DNA of 64,000 nt from an uncultured Pseudomonadota bacterium (GCA_903889445.1 CAISXF010000005.1:1-64000); one strand, 5' to 3'. Positions 27,332 to 35,682 are shown, counted from the first letter of the stretch. A program made the numbers and translations. Notes: generated from the letters alone by a model not told the origin.

Positions 27332-28507
27332 ATGATGAAAACGATTTTTTCTGCGGGTGCGTTAATTTTATTACAAAGTTGTTCGGCAATTATTGCGCCA
27401 CCTACTTTGACGACAACTTTTTATCCAAAAACGTCGGTGGGTTTGCTAGAAATCAGTAGTTTCGATGTTTATAAAGATGGCGAAACCTTGCACGCGCTGG
27501 TTTCTGGTTTGAAAAATGAAAAAGATAAAGCGCAAACTGTGCGTTATTTACAATCGAACGATAATGGCAAACATTGGTCGTCACCCGTTGATGTTCAAAA
27601 TACGTTTTCGGCTGCCCTTGCGGCTCGTGGAAATGATGTTCAGCTTGCCGCGAACGGACAAAATATCGTCGCAATTTGGCAAACGCAAGGCGAAATTCCA
27701 AACAGTGGCGCGTTAATCAGCATGTATTCACACGATGCTGGCAAAACGTGGCAAGCGGGTAAAAATCCCGCTGTTGATAATGCTGGCGATCAATCGCACG
27801 CGGATTTAATTGCTGATAAAAAAGGCAACTTTCACACAGTTTGGCTGGCTGATCCTGAAGAAAATGGTTATCAGAGTTTACGTTATTCACGTTCGATGGA
27901 TAACGGTGAAAACTGGCAAACGCCTTCCAAACTCGATGAATCAAGTTGTTCGTGTTGTTGGAATACGCTGGCTGTGTCACCGAATAACGAGCTTCATGTG
28001 CTTTATCGTGATATGAATCCGCGAGATATGACATTGCTCAGTTCAAGTGATAATGGTCAAAATTGGCAAAGCAAAAAAACGGTAGGCGAATTTAATTGGC
28101 ATTTTGATGGATGTCCGCATGTTGGTGGTGGCATTGCATTCGACGAAAATAACGCTTTTTACACCAGTGTTTGGACGGGCGAAGCATCGAAATTGGGTTT
28201 ATACACGGTGAATTCAATTACGAATTTCCCCGTCAAAATCCGTCAAAATGCCACACATAGCGACATTGCCGTTTTAAAAAATCGCGTTATTGTCGTTTGG
28301 GACGAAATGAGTAAAGACGGAACAGGAATTTTTTCCTCTGAAGCGACCGATAAAGGCACATCATGGTCAACGCCGCGTCGTTTATCGGCAAATAGCACAA
28401 ATTCAACGCATCCACGCATTGTTACTAATGAAAATAATGCCTTAATTTTTTGGACAGAAAAACAACCTAAACAGGCAAATCAATGGGCGATGACGTGGTT
28501 GGAATAA
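27332..28507 (+). CDS. BNR/Asp-box repeat lipoprotein, sialidase-like fold
   Basis: Predicted envelope-attached beta-propeller. I choose the ATG pair at 27332/27335 over 27293 because it begins a signal sequence ending in a lipobox-like LLQSC. Five Asp-box motifs are visible: SNDNGKHWSSP, SHDAGKTWQAG, SMDNGENWQTP, SSDNGQNWQSK and ATDKGTSWSTP. It also carries SSCSCCWNTLAVS and FDGCPHVGGGIAF, a Cys/His cluster that sialidases lack. Annotation pipelines would call it exo-alpha-sialidase, but the Cys motif and location beside copC, a TlpA thioredoxin and pmo genes suggest a metal-linked role. This is inference. Confidence 0.75.
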   Translation: MMKTIFSAGALILLQSCSAIIAPPTLTTTFYPKTSVGLLEISSFDVYKDGETLHALVSGLKNEKDKAQTVRYLQSNDNGKHWSSPVDVQNTFSAALAARGNDVQLAANGQNIVAIWQTQGEIPNSGALISMYSHDAGKTWQAGKNPAVDNAGDQSHADLIADKKGNFHTVWLADPEENGYQSLRYSRSMDNGENWQTPSKLDESSCSCCWNTLAVSPNNELHVLYRDMNPRDMTLLSSSDNGQNWQSKKTVGEFNWHFDGCPHVGGGIAFDENNAFYTSVWTGEASKLGLYTVNSITNFPVKIRQNATHSDIAVLKNRVIVVWDEMSKDGTGIFSSEATDKGTSWSTPRRLSANSTNSTHPRIVTNENNALIFWTEKQPKQANQWAMTWLE

Positions 28508-28508
28508 G

Positions 28509-28985
28509 CTATTTTGCAATCACGGCAACTAAATCTTCTTTTTTAACCGCACCGGCGTGACGATAAATAATTTGCCCAGCCAGATCCACCACCACCGTAT
28601 AAGGCACAGTATTCGAGCTATTACCGAGTTGTTGCGCCAAATTAAACCCGCCCCATTCGCTGCTAATTAACACGGGATAATTCATATTTACCGTGTTTTT
28701 GTAGCGCGTCACAACTGCTAATTCGTCAATCGCAATACCGATAAACTGCACATTTTGTTTGGAAAATTGCGTTTGTAATTGCATGAATTCGGGAATTTCT
28801 TTTAAACATGGCTGACACCATGTCGCCCAAAAGTTAATGACTAACATTTTGCCCTTCCATTTGGAAATACTCTGCGTTTTTTCGTCGCTATCTGGAAAAC
28901 TAAAATCGGGCAAAGTGTCGTCTGCCCGCACAGAAATGTTATTCAATAAGATAAAAAAGAGAATGATTATTTTTAAATTTTTCAT
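28509..28985 (-). CDS. exported TlpA-family thioredoxin
   Basis: 158-residue periplasmic disulfide oxidoreductase. A signal peptide (MKNLKIIILFFILLNNIS, cleavage near VRADD) precedes a TlpA/ResA-like domain with the active site NFWATWCQPCLKEIPEF (CxxC as CQPC) and the cis-Pro strand NTVPYTVVVDLAGQI. TlpA proteins reduce cysteines in copper-binding or cytochrome-maturation partners. It converges with the BNR lipoprotein (two-base gap) and diverges from copC, which supports a role in copper-protein maintenance. Confidence 0.9.
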   Translation of the reverse strand: MKNLKIIILFFILLNNISVRADDTLPDFSFPDSDEKTQSISKWKGKMLVINFWATWCQPCLKEIPEFMQLQTQFSKQNVQFIGIAIDELAVVTRYKNTVNMNYPVLISSEWGGFNLAQQLGNSSNTVPYTVVVDLAGQIIYRHAGAVKKEDLVAVIAK

Positions 28986-29060
28986 AAAGATTAGGTTAGA
29001 AATTTTGAAGTTTAGTTGGGTTATAATGAACCCTTTTTCTACTTCAAGTAATAATTTTTT

Positions 29061-29438
29061 ATGAAATCTTATTCTGCAAAAGCGCTTTTACAATCATTGT
29101 TTTTTATTACCACTGTTATCTCACCGTTGTCCGCATTTTCTCACGCAATTATGGTTAAATCGCAACCTGAACAAAATGCGACTCTTACCGTTTCACCGAA
29201 ACAAATTGATGTGTGGTTTAACGACAAAGTGGGCGGTGAATACAAAGCAGTTGCAGTCATAGATAGCAAAGGTAATCGGGTTGATAACAAAGACGTGCAA
29301 CAAGAAATGCTCGACGGCTCGCATTTATACTGCACCATTCCAAAATTGTCCGCCGATACCTATACAGTACGCTATCGCGTTGTTTCGATTGATACACACA
29401 TTGTTACCGGCAAATTTCAATTCACCATCAAACCATAA
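29061..29438 (+). CDS. copC: periplasmic copper-binding protein CopC
   Basis: 125-residue CopC-fold protein that binds Cu(II) in the periplasm. The signal peptide ends at ISPLSAFS, so mature His1 (HAIMVKSQPEQNATL) can form the Cu(II)-binding amino-terminal brace; the other ligands expected are Asp and His in VVSIDTHIVTGKFQF, which are present. CopC genes are recurrent neighbours of pmo and amo operons. A TATAAT (29022-29027) lies 34 bases upstream of the ATG. The 204-aa gene follows after three bases. No copD is present. Confidence 0.93.
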   Translation: MKSYSAKALLQSLFFITTVISPLSAFSHAIMVKSQPEQNATLTVSPKQIDVWFNDKVGGEYKAVAVIDSKGNRVDNKDVQQEMLDGSHLYCTIPKLSADTYTVRYRVVSIDTHIVTGKFQFTIKP

Positions 29439-29441
29439 TTT

Positions 29442-30056
29442 ATGAAAAAAAAAATTATCTTAGGCACGTTAATTGTAGGCACATTGACAGGTTGTGATAT
29501 GTCAGAAAAATTGGGTACACCACCTCAAATTTCTGACGTTAATAGCGTCGGTTGTTTGGTTGCGAATGATTTTTATGCTGTGCATTTTAGCGCGTATTTA
29601 AAACCCACAATGCCACAACAAGGCGATGATCGTAATGCGTTATTAAAACCGTATTGTCAAGAATTGCCTGACATAGGCAAAGCATTTTTTGCTGCGGATT
29701 TAATCGACCGTGATATTCGCAAAACGCCGATTGGTATTAGAGTAATTGAAATAGAAAAAACAGGCTCTAAACTGAGTGACTTCAAAGAAATTCGAGAATT
29801 AACCCATGTTGAACCCAAAATATATTCAACTGGCGTAGTTGAAGCACAAGTTGATTTAGATAAAAAAGGGGATTACACATTTATTTTACTTATTGGTGGA
29901 GAAGAAGCTATTTCTGACGAGGATAAATTAAAAATTTTATTTCATGTCGGCGAAAATCCGTTTGCATGGCTGAAAGAAAAGAAAATACTGATTTCTGGTG
30001 GTATGGCTGGATTATTTGCATTTTTTTGTGGTGTTTATTTTTATCGCAAAAAATAA
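29442..30056 (+). CDS. unrecognised lipoprotein with C-terminal membrane helix, copC-linked
   Basis: 204-residue protein I cannot assign. It has a lipoprotein signal (LIVGTLTGC), a periplasmic part with two further Cys (VGCLVAND, PYCQEL) and conserved-looking segments AADLIDRDIRKTPIGIRVIE and GDYTFILLIGGEEAISDEDK, then a C-terminal transmembrane helix (ISGGMAGLFAFFCGVYFY) and a short basic tail. The build recalls accessory proteins encoded next to copC and pmo/amo operons. It starts 3 bases after copC, so the two are co-translated. Confidence 0.7.
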   Translation: MKKKIILGTLIVGTLTGCDMSEKLGTPPQISDVNSVGCLVANDFYAVHFSAYLKPTMPQQGDDRNALLKPYCQELPDIGKAFFAADLIDRDIRKTPIGIRVIEIEKTGSKLSDFKEIRELTHVEPKIYSTGVVEAQVDLDKKGDYTFILLIGGEEAISDEDKLKILFHVGENPFAWLKEKKILISGGMAGLFAFFCGVYFYRKK

Positions 30057-30066
30057 ATTTGGCAAT

Positions 30067-30104
30067 AAAAACCCCCCGTTGTGTACACAACGGGGGGTTT
30101 TTTT
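30067..30104. terminator. bidirectional terminator between copC unit and pmoB
   Basis: Perfect 18-bp-arm palindrome centred on 30084/30085 (core CCCCCCGTTGTG) with A-tract before and T7 after. It sits between the convergent 204-aa gene and pmoB and would stop transcription from both sides. Confidence 0.93.
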
Positions 30105-30125
30105 CAGATAGCTTACGCTAAACGA

Positions 30126-31370
30126 CTAGATGAATACAGGAATTAAAGGAGCATCCACTGTAATCATTTGACGTTTACCAGCAGCATCAAAGAAGAATAA
30201 CAAACCAGCGAAACGACTATCTGGATCGTAAATCAAATCAGCTAAACGATAAACTTCCCAAGCCGCGTCAGACGCAGTAACTTGAACAGTTCTTGTTTGA
30301 CCTGGTGCTAATGGGCTATTATCGCTAACAGTTAAACCATCTTCAGCCAATAAGTCATCTGGGTAGCCAGTTGTATCTTCTAATACTGCTGAGTCTAAGA
30401 AACGAACAGAAGCTGTGTTAAATTCACCTAAACGAACAGCTGAATCGCCGTTGTTAGTGATTTTTAAGGTCATTTGCATTGCACGACCTGGTACACGATA
30501 AGTTGCGTCTTCAACTTTAACAGTAATAGTTTTAGCAGGCATTTCAAATGTTTTCATACCGCGTAACAAACCAGCTTGTAGTGGTGTTGTTATAGGATAT
30601 TTAGCATTTGTTGAAGTCATACCAAACGCAACAAGTGCGATAGTACCAGCTGTGAATGCCATGCCAACTTTTTTATCAGTAGATGTAATCAATGTGTTTG
30701 ATTTACCAGATTCAATCGCAATTGAACGTGGAATAAACATTGGTTTACGAACCCAATAAGCTAACCAAGCTAAACCAATGGCATACCATAAAGCGTGCCA
30801 GAAATAGGTATTATCTAAGTTGTAAGTTTCAAGATCAATGGTTTCGCCTGTTAAAGTAGTAACAGGGTTTACGAAATCTTTCATGGAGCCGGTAATGGTT
30901 GTCCATTTGCCAGGTCCGATGATTGGACCACCACCTTGAACGTTCATCATAGAGTGAACGTGCCAATCACCTGGGCGACGAGCTTTCAACAATACTTTGA
31001 ATTCATAAGTTTCGCCTAGTTCCAAAGATACTGAACGTGGTACTAATTGACCACCAATCCAAGATCCTTGACGAATGAAAACAGGACCAGGAATACCTAC
31101 GTTCAAGAACGAGACTTCTGGTTTGTCAACAGTTTCTGGCCAGCCTGCGAAAACGTAGAATTTACCAGTAACAGTCATAGTATCGTTTACTTTCACTTCT
31201 TCTTTTGACCAATTCAAGTCAAACCAGTGAATAGTACGCATACGCATAAACGCTGCTTGTGATTTTTCACCGTGAGCGGCTGCTGTCGGTGTGTAAAGCA
31301 TTGCAGCAGAAGAAGCAGCTAACAATGCGACAAAGGACAACTTAGCAACTTTGTCTTTTAATAATTTCAT
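30126..31370 (-). CDS. pmoB: particulate methane monooxygenase subunit B
   Basis: Large, mainly periplasmic subunit of the copper enzyme that oxidises methane to methanol. At 414 residues it matches the Methylococcus protein in length. A signal peptide ending TAAAHGEK places the copper-ligand His at the mature N-terminus; the other two dicopper ligands are in RRPGDWHVHSMM. Two cupredoxin-like domains flank two transmembrane helices. At the monocopper site His of RTIHWFDLNW is present, but the second His I recall in Methylococcus (GKFHVFEGWP) reads Tyr here (GKFYVFAGWP). Last gene of pmoCAB; ribosome site GGGGGATAT. Confidence 0.98.
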   Translation of the reverse strand: MKLLKDKVAKLSFVALLAASSAAMLYTPTAAAHGEKSQAAFMRMRTIHWFDLNWSKEEVKVNDTMTVTGKFYVFAGWPETVDKPEVSFLNVGIPGPVFIRQGSWIGGQLVPRSVSLELGETYEFKVLLKARRPGDWHVHSMMNVQGGGPIIGPGKWTTITGSMKDFVNPVTTLTGETIDLETYNLDNTYFWHALWYAIGLAWLAYWVRKPMFIPRSIAIESGKSNTLITSTDKKVGMAFTAGTIALVAFGMTSTNAKYPITTPLQAGLLRGMKTFEMPAKTITVKVEDATYRVPGRAMQMTLKITNNGDSAVRLGEFNTASVRFLDSAVLEDTTGYPDDLLAEDGLTVSDNSPLAPGQTRTVQVTASDAAWEVYRLADLIYDPDSRFAGLLFFFDAAGKRQMITVDAPLIPVFI

Positions 31371-31403
31371 ATATCCCCCAATGTGGTAATGTAATTCTTC
31401 AGA

Positions 31404-32153
31404 TTAAACGTTTTCGCCACTGACGAAATCAGTTGAAGCGAACCATCTACCAAAGAAGTGCCACAAGAAGTAAATGATGATGCTTACGAAACCAGAAAAG
31501 AACGCTGATACTGGAGCAACGTCTTTACCGAAAGTTCTTAAAGTACCTTTTTCAACCATACGGATGTATTCAGGTGTACCAGTTCTAACATAGTTATAAC
31601 CTTGCAAGTCAGCTAAAGTCATCATCATGCCGTTGTACTCAACAGGAACATGTAATGGTGCAATAACTGGCCAGTTACCTGGATAAAACAATAAACCCCA
31701 CGCCAAACCGCCTACTACAGCAGTTACTGTCATGCTACCTGACAACATTAAGATAGCATCTAATACTACTGCGCCTGGCATCAAGTTTGATGGGAAGCAG
31801 AAGTTAACTGGGAAGTACGTCCAACCCCAGAAGTTCAAGTAACGGTTAACCCATTCACCCAACAACAAACCTAATACACAAACTACTGCGCCAAATGGCA
31901 AACGGTAGCGATACCACAAACATGCTTGAACAGCAGCAGGGAACGTAATTGACACGATTGGTGCAACAGTCACCCATAAACGTCTATCTTTCCAATCAGT
32001 CCAGAAATCCCAATCGCCACCAGTTAACATGTAGTGAATGTGATAACCGCCAAGTACAACGAAAAACAACGTAAACAAAATCATCCAGTCAAATGTGCGT
32101 GAAACTTTTACTGCTTCAGCACGTGACCGTACAGCTGATTGAGATGCGCTCAT
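31404..32153 (-). CDS. pmoA: particulate methane monooxygenase subunit A
   Basis: 249-residue integral membrane subunit of pMMO and the standard methanotroph marker. Conserved stretches include GDWDFWTDWKDRRLW, GLLLGEWVNRYLNFWGWTYF and YPGNWPVIAPLHVPVEYNGM followed by YNYVRTGTPEYIRMVEKGTL. These residues fit pmoA rather than the divergent pxmA. It follows pmoC after 112 bases and precedes pmoB by 33. The ribosome site is TTTAGGAGGTAAGCTA. Several positions (ITFPAAVQACLWYRYRLPFG) differ from Methylococcus, so the lineage within Methylococcales is left open. Confidence 0.98.
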   Translation of the reverse strand: MSASQSAVRSRAEAVKVSRTFDWMILFTLFFVVLGGYHIHYMLTGGDWDFWTDWKDRRLWVTVAPIVSITFPAAVQACLWYRYRLPFGAVVCVLGLLLGEWVNRYLNFWGWTYFPVNFCFPSNLMPGAVVLDAILMLSGSMTVTAVVGGLAWGLLFYPGNWPVIAPLHVPVEYNGMMMTLADLQGYNYVRTGTPEYIRMVEKGTLRTFGKDVAPVSAFFSGFVSIIIYFLWHFFGRWFASTDFVSGENV

Positions 32154-32206
32154 TAGCTTACCTCCTAAAGGATTTAAATTATTTTTATTATTACAATCAA
32201 CCTCTT

Positions 32207-32234
32207 GCAGCCTTACCTAAAGTGGTAAGGCTGC
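32207..32234 (-). promoter_or_regulatory. hairpin between pmoC and pmoA
   Basis: Perfect 11-bp stem, GCAGCCTTACC and GGTAAGGCTGC, with a six-base loop in the 112-bp pmoC-pmoA gap. On the coding strand no T-run follows, so it is more likely an mRNA-stabilising or processing hairpin, or a leaky attenuator, than a full terminator. Confidence 0.7.
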
Positions 32235-32265
32235 GGGAGATAGTAATTACAACGGAAGACTCAAA

Positions 32266-33018
32266 TTATGCTAAGTCTTTTTTCAAAAGTTTAGAAATTG
32301 CTTGAACTTCTATGTTTACAACACCCATTACACCTAAAGCAGCCCATCCGAAGAATACGAAACCGTAGTGTAAAGGAGCAACAAACAATTCTTCCATAAA
32401 CCAGAAAGTGTGACCCCATTCATTCAAACCTACATTTGGAAGAATCATGAAAGGTCCAATAACTGATACCATATACTGTAAAGGCAAACCTTCTTGATAA
32501 GTAGGTAGTCTTGTTTTTGCATATAGGAACGAAGATACACCAGTAATGATGTAGATTGGGTAGCTCAAATAGAATTCGATGATGTGACTTGGTGTGAAGT
32601 CAGTATCACGAACGATTGTTTGATGCCATGTACCATCTTGTTCTGTAAAGTAGCTTGCACCGTAATAGATAGCGATAGCATACATTACCAACCAAATCCA
32701 ATGTGTGAAATGTCTTCTCAATTCTTCACGTGGTGTGATAGACATCACTTTACGATCACGAGATTTCCAAATGTAACCCCACAATACAGATGCGGTGATA
32801 ACTTCAAGAACCATTTCGATGTACAAGAAATTCATCCAATACGTTTCAAATTCAGGTGCGAATGAATCTAGACCAGCCGACCAGCCGTAAACCCCTTCAT
32901 ACCAACGAACCCAGCCGTAGAACACAATATAAAGTGCTGCGCCTGCGAACATATTTTTTTTGTTTAAAAGCGGTGCTTCCGCAACATCAGCTTTCACTGA
33001 TTCAGTTGTAGCTGCCAT
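32266..33018 (-). CDS. pmoC: particulate methane monooxygenase subunit C
   Basis: 250-residue membrane subunit of pMMO, first gene of the operon. Conserved landmarks are WVRWYEGVYGWSAGLDSFAP, GTWHQTIVRDTDFTPSHII, which contains part of the variable copper/zinc site (Asp and His), and PNVGLNEWGHTFWFMEELFV. The C-terminal 30 residues differ from Methylococcus. The ribosome site AGGAGGTAGAA lies directly upstream of ATG. Only one pmoC is in the window; many methanotrophs carry extra copies elsewhere. Confidence 0.98.
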   Translation of the reverse strand: MAATTESVKADVAEAPLLNKKNMFAGAALYIVFYGWVRWYEGVYGWSAGLDSFAPEFETYWMNFLYIEMVLEVITASVLWGYIWKSRDRKVMSITPREELRRHFTHWIWLVMYAIAIYYGASYFTEQDGTWHQTIVRDTDFTPSHIIEFYLSYPIYIITGVSSFLYAKTRLPTYQEGLPLQYMVSVIGPFMILPNVGLNEWGHTFWFMEELFVAPLHYGFVFFGWAALGVMGVVNIEVQAISKLLKKDLA

Positions 33019-33138
33019 TTCTACCTCCTAAAATTACTAAATCCCCGATTTTTCGGGAGTCGTCTTTCGCACATCCCTTTCCCGCATTTATAACCCAATA
33101 ACTGCGTCAAAATGTCGCAACTCCATCTGTCGAATGCA

Positions 33139-33166
33139 AGTCTACCAGTTCATTTTTTGTTGTCAA
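33139..33166 (-). promoter_or_regulatory. sigma-70 promoter of pmoCAB
   Basis: On the minus strand a perfect -35 TTGACA (33166-33161) is followed after 16 bases by TAGACT (33144-33139). This predicts a leader of about 110 bases before pmoC, which carries a small hairpin CCCGA/TCGGG (about 33044-33057). It makes pmoCAB independent of the upstream multicopper oxidase/cupredoxin genes. Confidence 0.75.
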
Positions 33167-33251
33167 CAGCAATGCTCTAAATAATTTTCTAAATGACACA
33201 CAATCTTTTTAGTTGTTGAATCCAACTTCAAAATCCCAATCATTTACGCTG

Positions 33252-33887
33252 CTAAAAATAACGCAATAATAGCCGGCGACCACCTATAAACGCCAGCATA
33301 ACCACTACTAAAATCACAATAATGCCCGACTTTAATACCGTCATCAAATCGAATGAATAATTGTCTGTTTTTATTGGCGCACTGATTGCCGGAATACTAG
33401 GTAAATCGCCATCCCCTCTCCCCACTTTTAATTGCGCCTTCATTCCTTTTTCTGCATGTTGTGCCAATTCGCAATGCACTAAATACGTCTTTTTTTGGCT
33501 CGGCATAATCAAGCTCGCTTGCAATTTACCTTCACCATAAAGTTCTAAATGCAGCATTCCATCGGGGTACAAATAACCTGGCAAGCCGTGAATCATAAAT
33601 TGATGGCGAATTTGGTCATCGTTAATAAAGGTAATGTTAATTTTTGCGCATGGTTTCACATTCCATTCTTGTTGATCAAATGCGAACATTTTACCGTTAA
33701 ATTTAGCGGCATATTTGTGTCCAGCGTGAATCGTCAAATCTACAGTTTCAGAAATTTGCGGACAATCTTTTGGCAAATTATCCGAATTAGCATTCATCAC
33801 CATGCCCTTTTCGTCCATTTGCATACTCGCTAAACTTACGGTTGACATAAAAAATAGTAATGCGAGTAAAAATTTAGTCTTTTTCAT
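33252..33887 (-). CDS. membrane-anchored cupredoxin
   Basis: 211-residue protein with a signal peptide (MKKTKFLLALLFFMSTVSLA), a cupredoxin domain and a C-terminal transmembrane helix (about 183-203) with a basic end. Copper-ligand candidates form the type 1 pattern: His in RHQFMIHGLPGYLYP and Cys/His/Met in TYLVHCELAQHAEKGMKAQL. It should sit on the periplasmic face of the inner membrane and pass electrons or hold copper. Its start overlaps the end of the multicopper oxidase gene by 14 bases, so both come from one transcript; the pmoC promoter lies just downstream. Confidence 0.85.
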   Translation of the reverse strand: MKKTKFLLALLFFMSTVSLASMQMDEKGMVMNANSDNLPKDCPQISETVDLTIHAGHKYAAKFNGKMFAFDQQEWNVKPCAKINITFINDDQIRHQFMIHGLPGYLYPDGMLHLELYGEGKLQASLIMPSQKKTYLVHCELAQHAEKGMKAQLKVGRGDGDLPSIPAISAPIKTDNYSFDLMTVLKSGIIVILVVVMLAFIGGRRLLLRYF

Positions 33888-35544
33888 GATTTTTATTTTG
33901 TAGGTAAATACGCAGCGTCAAAATAAATGCGCCAATTAACAATCCAATCACTGTGCAAAATGCAATCAATTCAGTGTAATTTGGAATTACTTTTCCCGCA
34001 TCACCAAAAAAGTTAGCAAAATCACCATTTGCCCAAATTGGACGTTGTTTTGCATAGTATTCTTTGTTGAAAACATCGTTAAATAACTCGTCGTGCATTT
34101 TGGGCATTCCTTGTTCATCAAGCAGATTTTTGTACGCCAAAATTGCCATATTTCCACCAGGTTCCATACCATCGGTTGTTGTCCCCGTTGGGACGTGATC
34201 ATGAAACATCCACAAGCCCGCGCCGTAACTGTGTAATCCATCATTTTGCGTTGTGAGCGATAAATCCAATCGCTGCGCTGGTGAAATATCAAAAACATCC
34301 CGCGTCAGTTGCAAACCCAACGGCGCATCTACGCCGTCATAAGCCATAATCGTGGCTTTGTGACCGTGAAAATGCACCGCAATTGGCGAACGCTGTAGAT
34401 TTGCAATGTGTAACTTAATGCGCTCATTTTCACCTGCAATAATCATGGCATCGCGCAATGTGTAAGGGAATGAATGCCCATTGAGTAAAAAATAATTTTC
34501 ATGAGATTCACTCATATTGTAATCACGGCTCATGCGCTGACTGATTAAACGTGGATCGTTAGCTTCTTGCGGAATTTTGGTTAATTGTTTATCCAGCGAC
34601 TGATAATGCAAATCGTATTCTTGGTCGTAATTTTTCTTAACATTGACAGCCGAATGACGTACCTGTCCTGCCCCGACATTAAAGGTTTGAACCCAATTAT
34701 TTGGCGCATTTTCCTCGACGATAATCATGCCATTCAAACCCATCATAAAATGTTGAGCCGTTTGAACGTGACAGTGATAAAGCATCGTACCAGCGTGGCG
34801 CGGTTGAATTTCGTAAGTGTGTTGTTTGCCAGGGAAAACTGCGTGTTCTTCCATTCCATCATTATCATGACCCGCCGCCGTCAGCCACGGATGATCAACA
34901 CCGTGCAAATGTATTGTATGGGGTAAATAATGTGTATTTTCTAGGGTGATAAAAACTTTATCGCCTTGTTCGACACGAATAACGGGCGACGGCGCACGCA
35001 ATAACGGATGTGCGACGCGAGAATTAAAATTTTTCACCGCCATGCCCTGCATTTTTGGCGCAAAAACCCACAATGACGGTTGTAAACCTGGGGCGATATT
35101 ATAAGTATTCATCAAATAATCACCGTCAGGACTAAAACCATTCAATTCAACCACTTCTAATTTAATATGAATTTCATCGGGGTCGCCATCACCATCTAAA
35201 TCTTTGCCCATAACCACAGCATCTTGCGCTAAATGACTTTCCATCAATGTCATCATCGACACGTTATTTGTCCCTTTAACCACCGTCGCAATTGTGTAAG
35301 GATTATCTGGTTCACAAGCAGGTGCGGCAGCAATTTCCACACCCTCAATCGTTTGTGCATCTCGCCATTCAACATGATCATTCGTACATGGTTTTTCGAC
35401 ATTCGCATTATCGGCATTACTGAAAACAGTTGCAGGTGGTTTTTCACGCGCGTGTTTTTCAATAATCGGGAACCACTGCGTAATCACAACAACTAATGCT
35501 GTGATAATTACTAACAAACTCAAAACAAAGTATTTTTTTAACAT
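33874..35544 (-). CDS. membrane-anchored two-domain multicopper oxidase
   Basis: I start at ATG 35544 (GTTGAGGCT upstream) rather than 35844, giving 556 residues with an N-terminal membrane helix (about 5-23) and a second helix near the C-terminus (about 525-545). Copper motifs: HYLPHTIHLHGVDHPW and LYHCHVQTAQHFMMGLNGM in domain 1, and IAVHFHGHKATIM with MFHDHVPTGTTTDGMEPGG in domain 2. The type 1 Cys is thus in domain 1, while the corresponding site of domain 2 reads HDH. A calcium-loop-like DLDGDGDPDE is near residue 115. It could oxidise Cu(I) or another donor at the membrane; it is coupled to the cupredoxin. Confidence 0.9.
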   Translation of the reverse strand: MLKKYFVLSLLVIITALVVVITQWFPIIEKHAREKPPATVFSNADNANVEKPCTNDHVEWRDAQTIEGVEIAAAPACEPDNPYTIATVVKGTNNVSMMTLMESHLAQDAVVMGKDLDGDGDPDEIHIKLEVVELNGFSPDGDYLMNTYNIAPGLQPSLWVFAPKMQGMAVKNFNSRVAHPLLRAPSPVIRVEQGDKVFITLENTHYLPHTIHLHGVDHPWLTAAGHDNDGMEEHAVFPGKQHTYEIQPRHAGTMLYHCHVQTAQHFMMGLNGMIIVEENAPNNWVQTFNVGAGQVRHSAVNVKKNYDQEYDLHYQSLDKQLTKIPQEANDPRLISQRMSRDYNMSESHENYFLLNGHSFPYTLRDAMIIAGENERIKLHIANLQRSPIAVHFHGHKATIMAYDGVDAPLGLQLTRDVFDISPAQRLDLSLTTQNDGLHSYGAGLWMFHDHVPTGTTTDGMEPGGNMAILAYKNLLDEQGMPKMHDELFNDVFNKEYYAKQRPIWANGDFANFFGDAGKVIPNYTELIAFCTVIGLLIGAFILTLRIYLQNKNHEKD

Positions 35545-35682
35545 AGCCTCAACAAATTTTAATTTTGCATAATGGACGCGATTGTACACGTCAGATTCAA
35601 GTAGCAAGTGCAATTTATCTTCACCACTATTTTCAAAATTACATGACCTGTCATCGGTGCATTTTATTATTTGGAATTTCGT

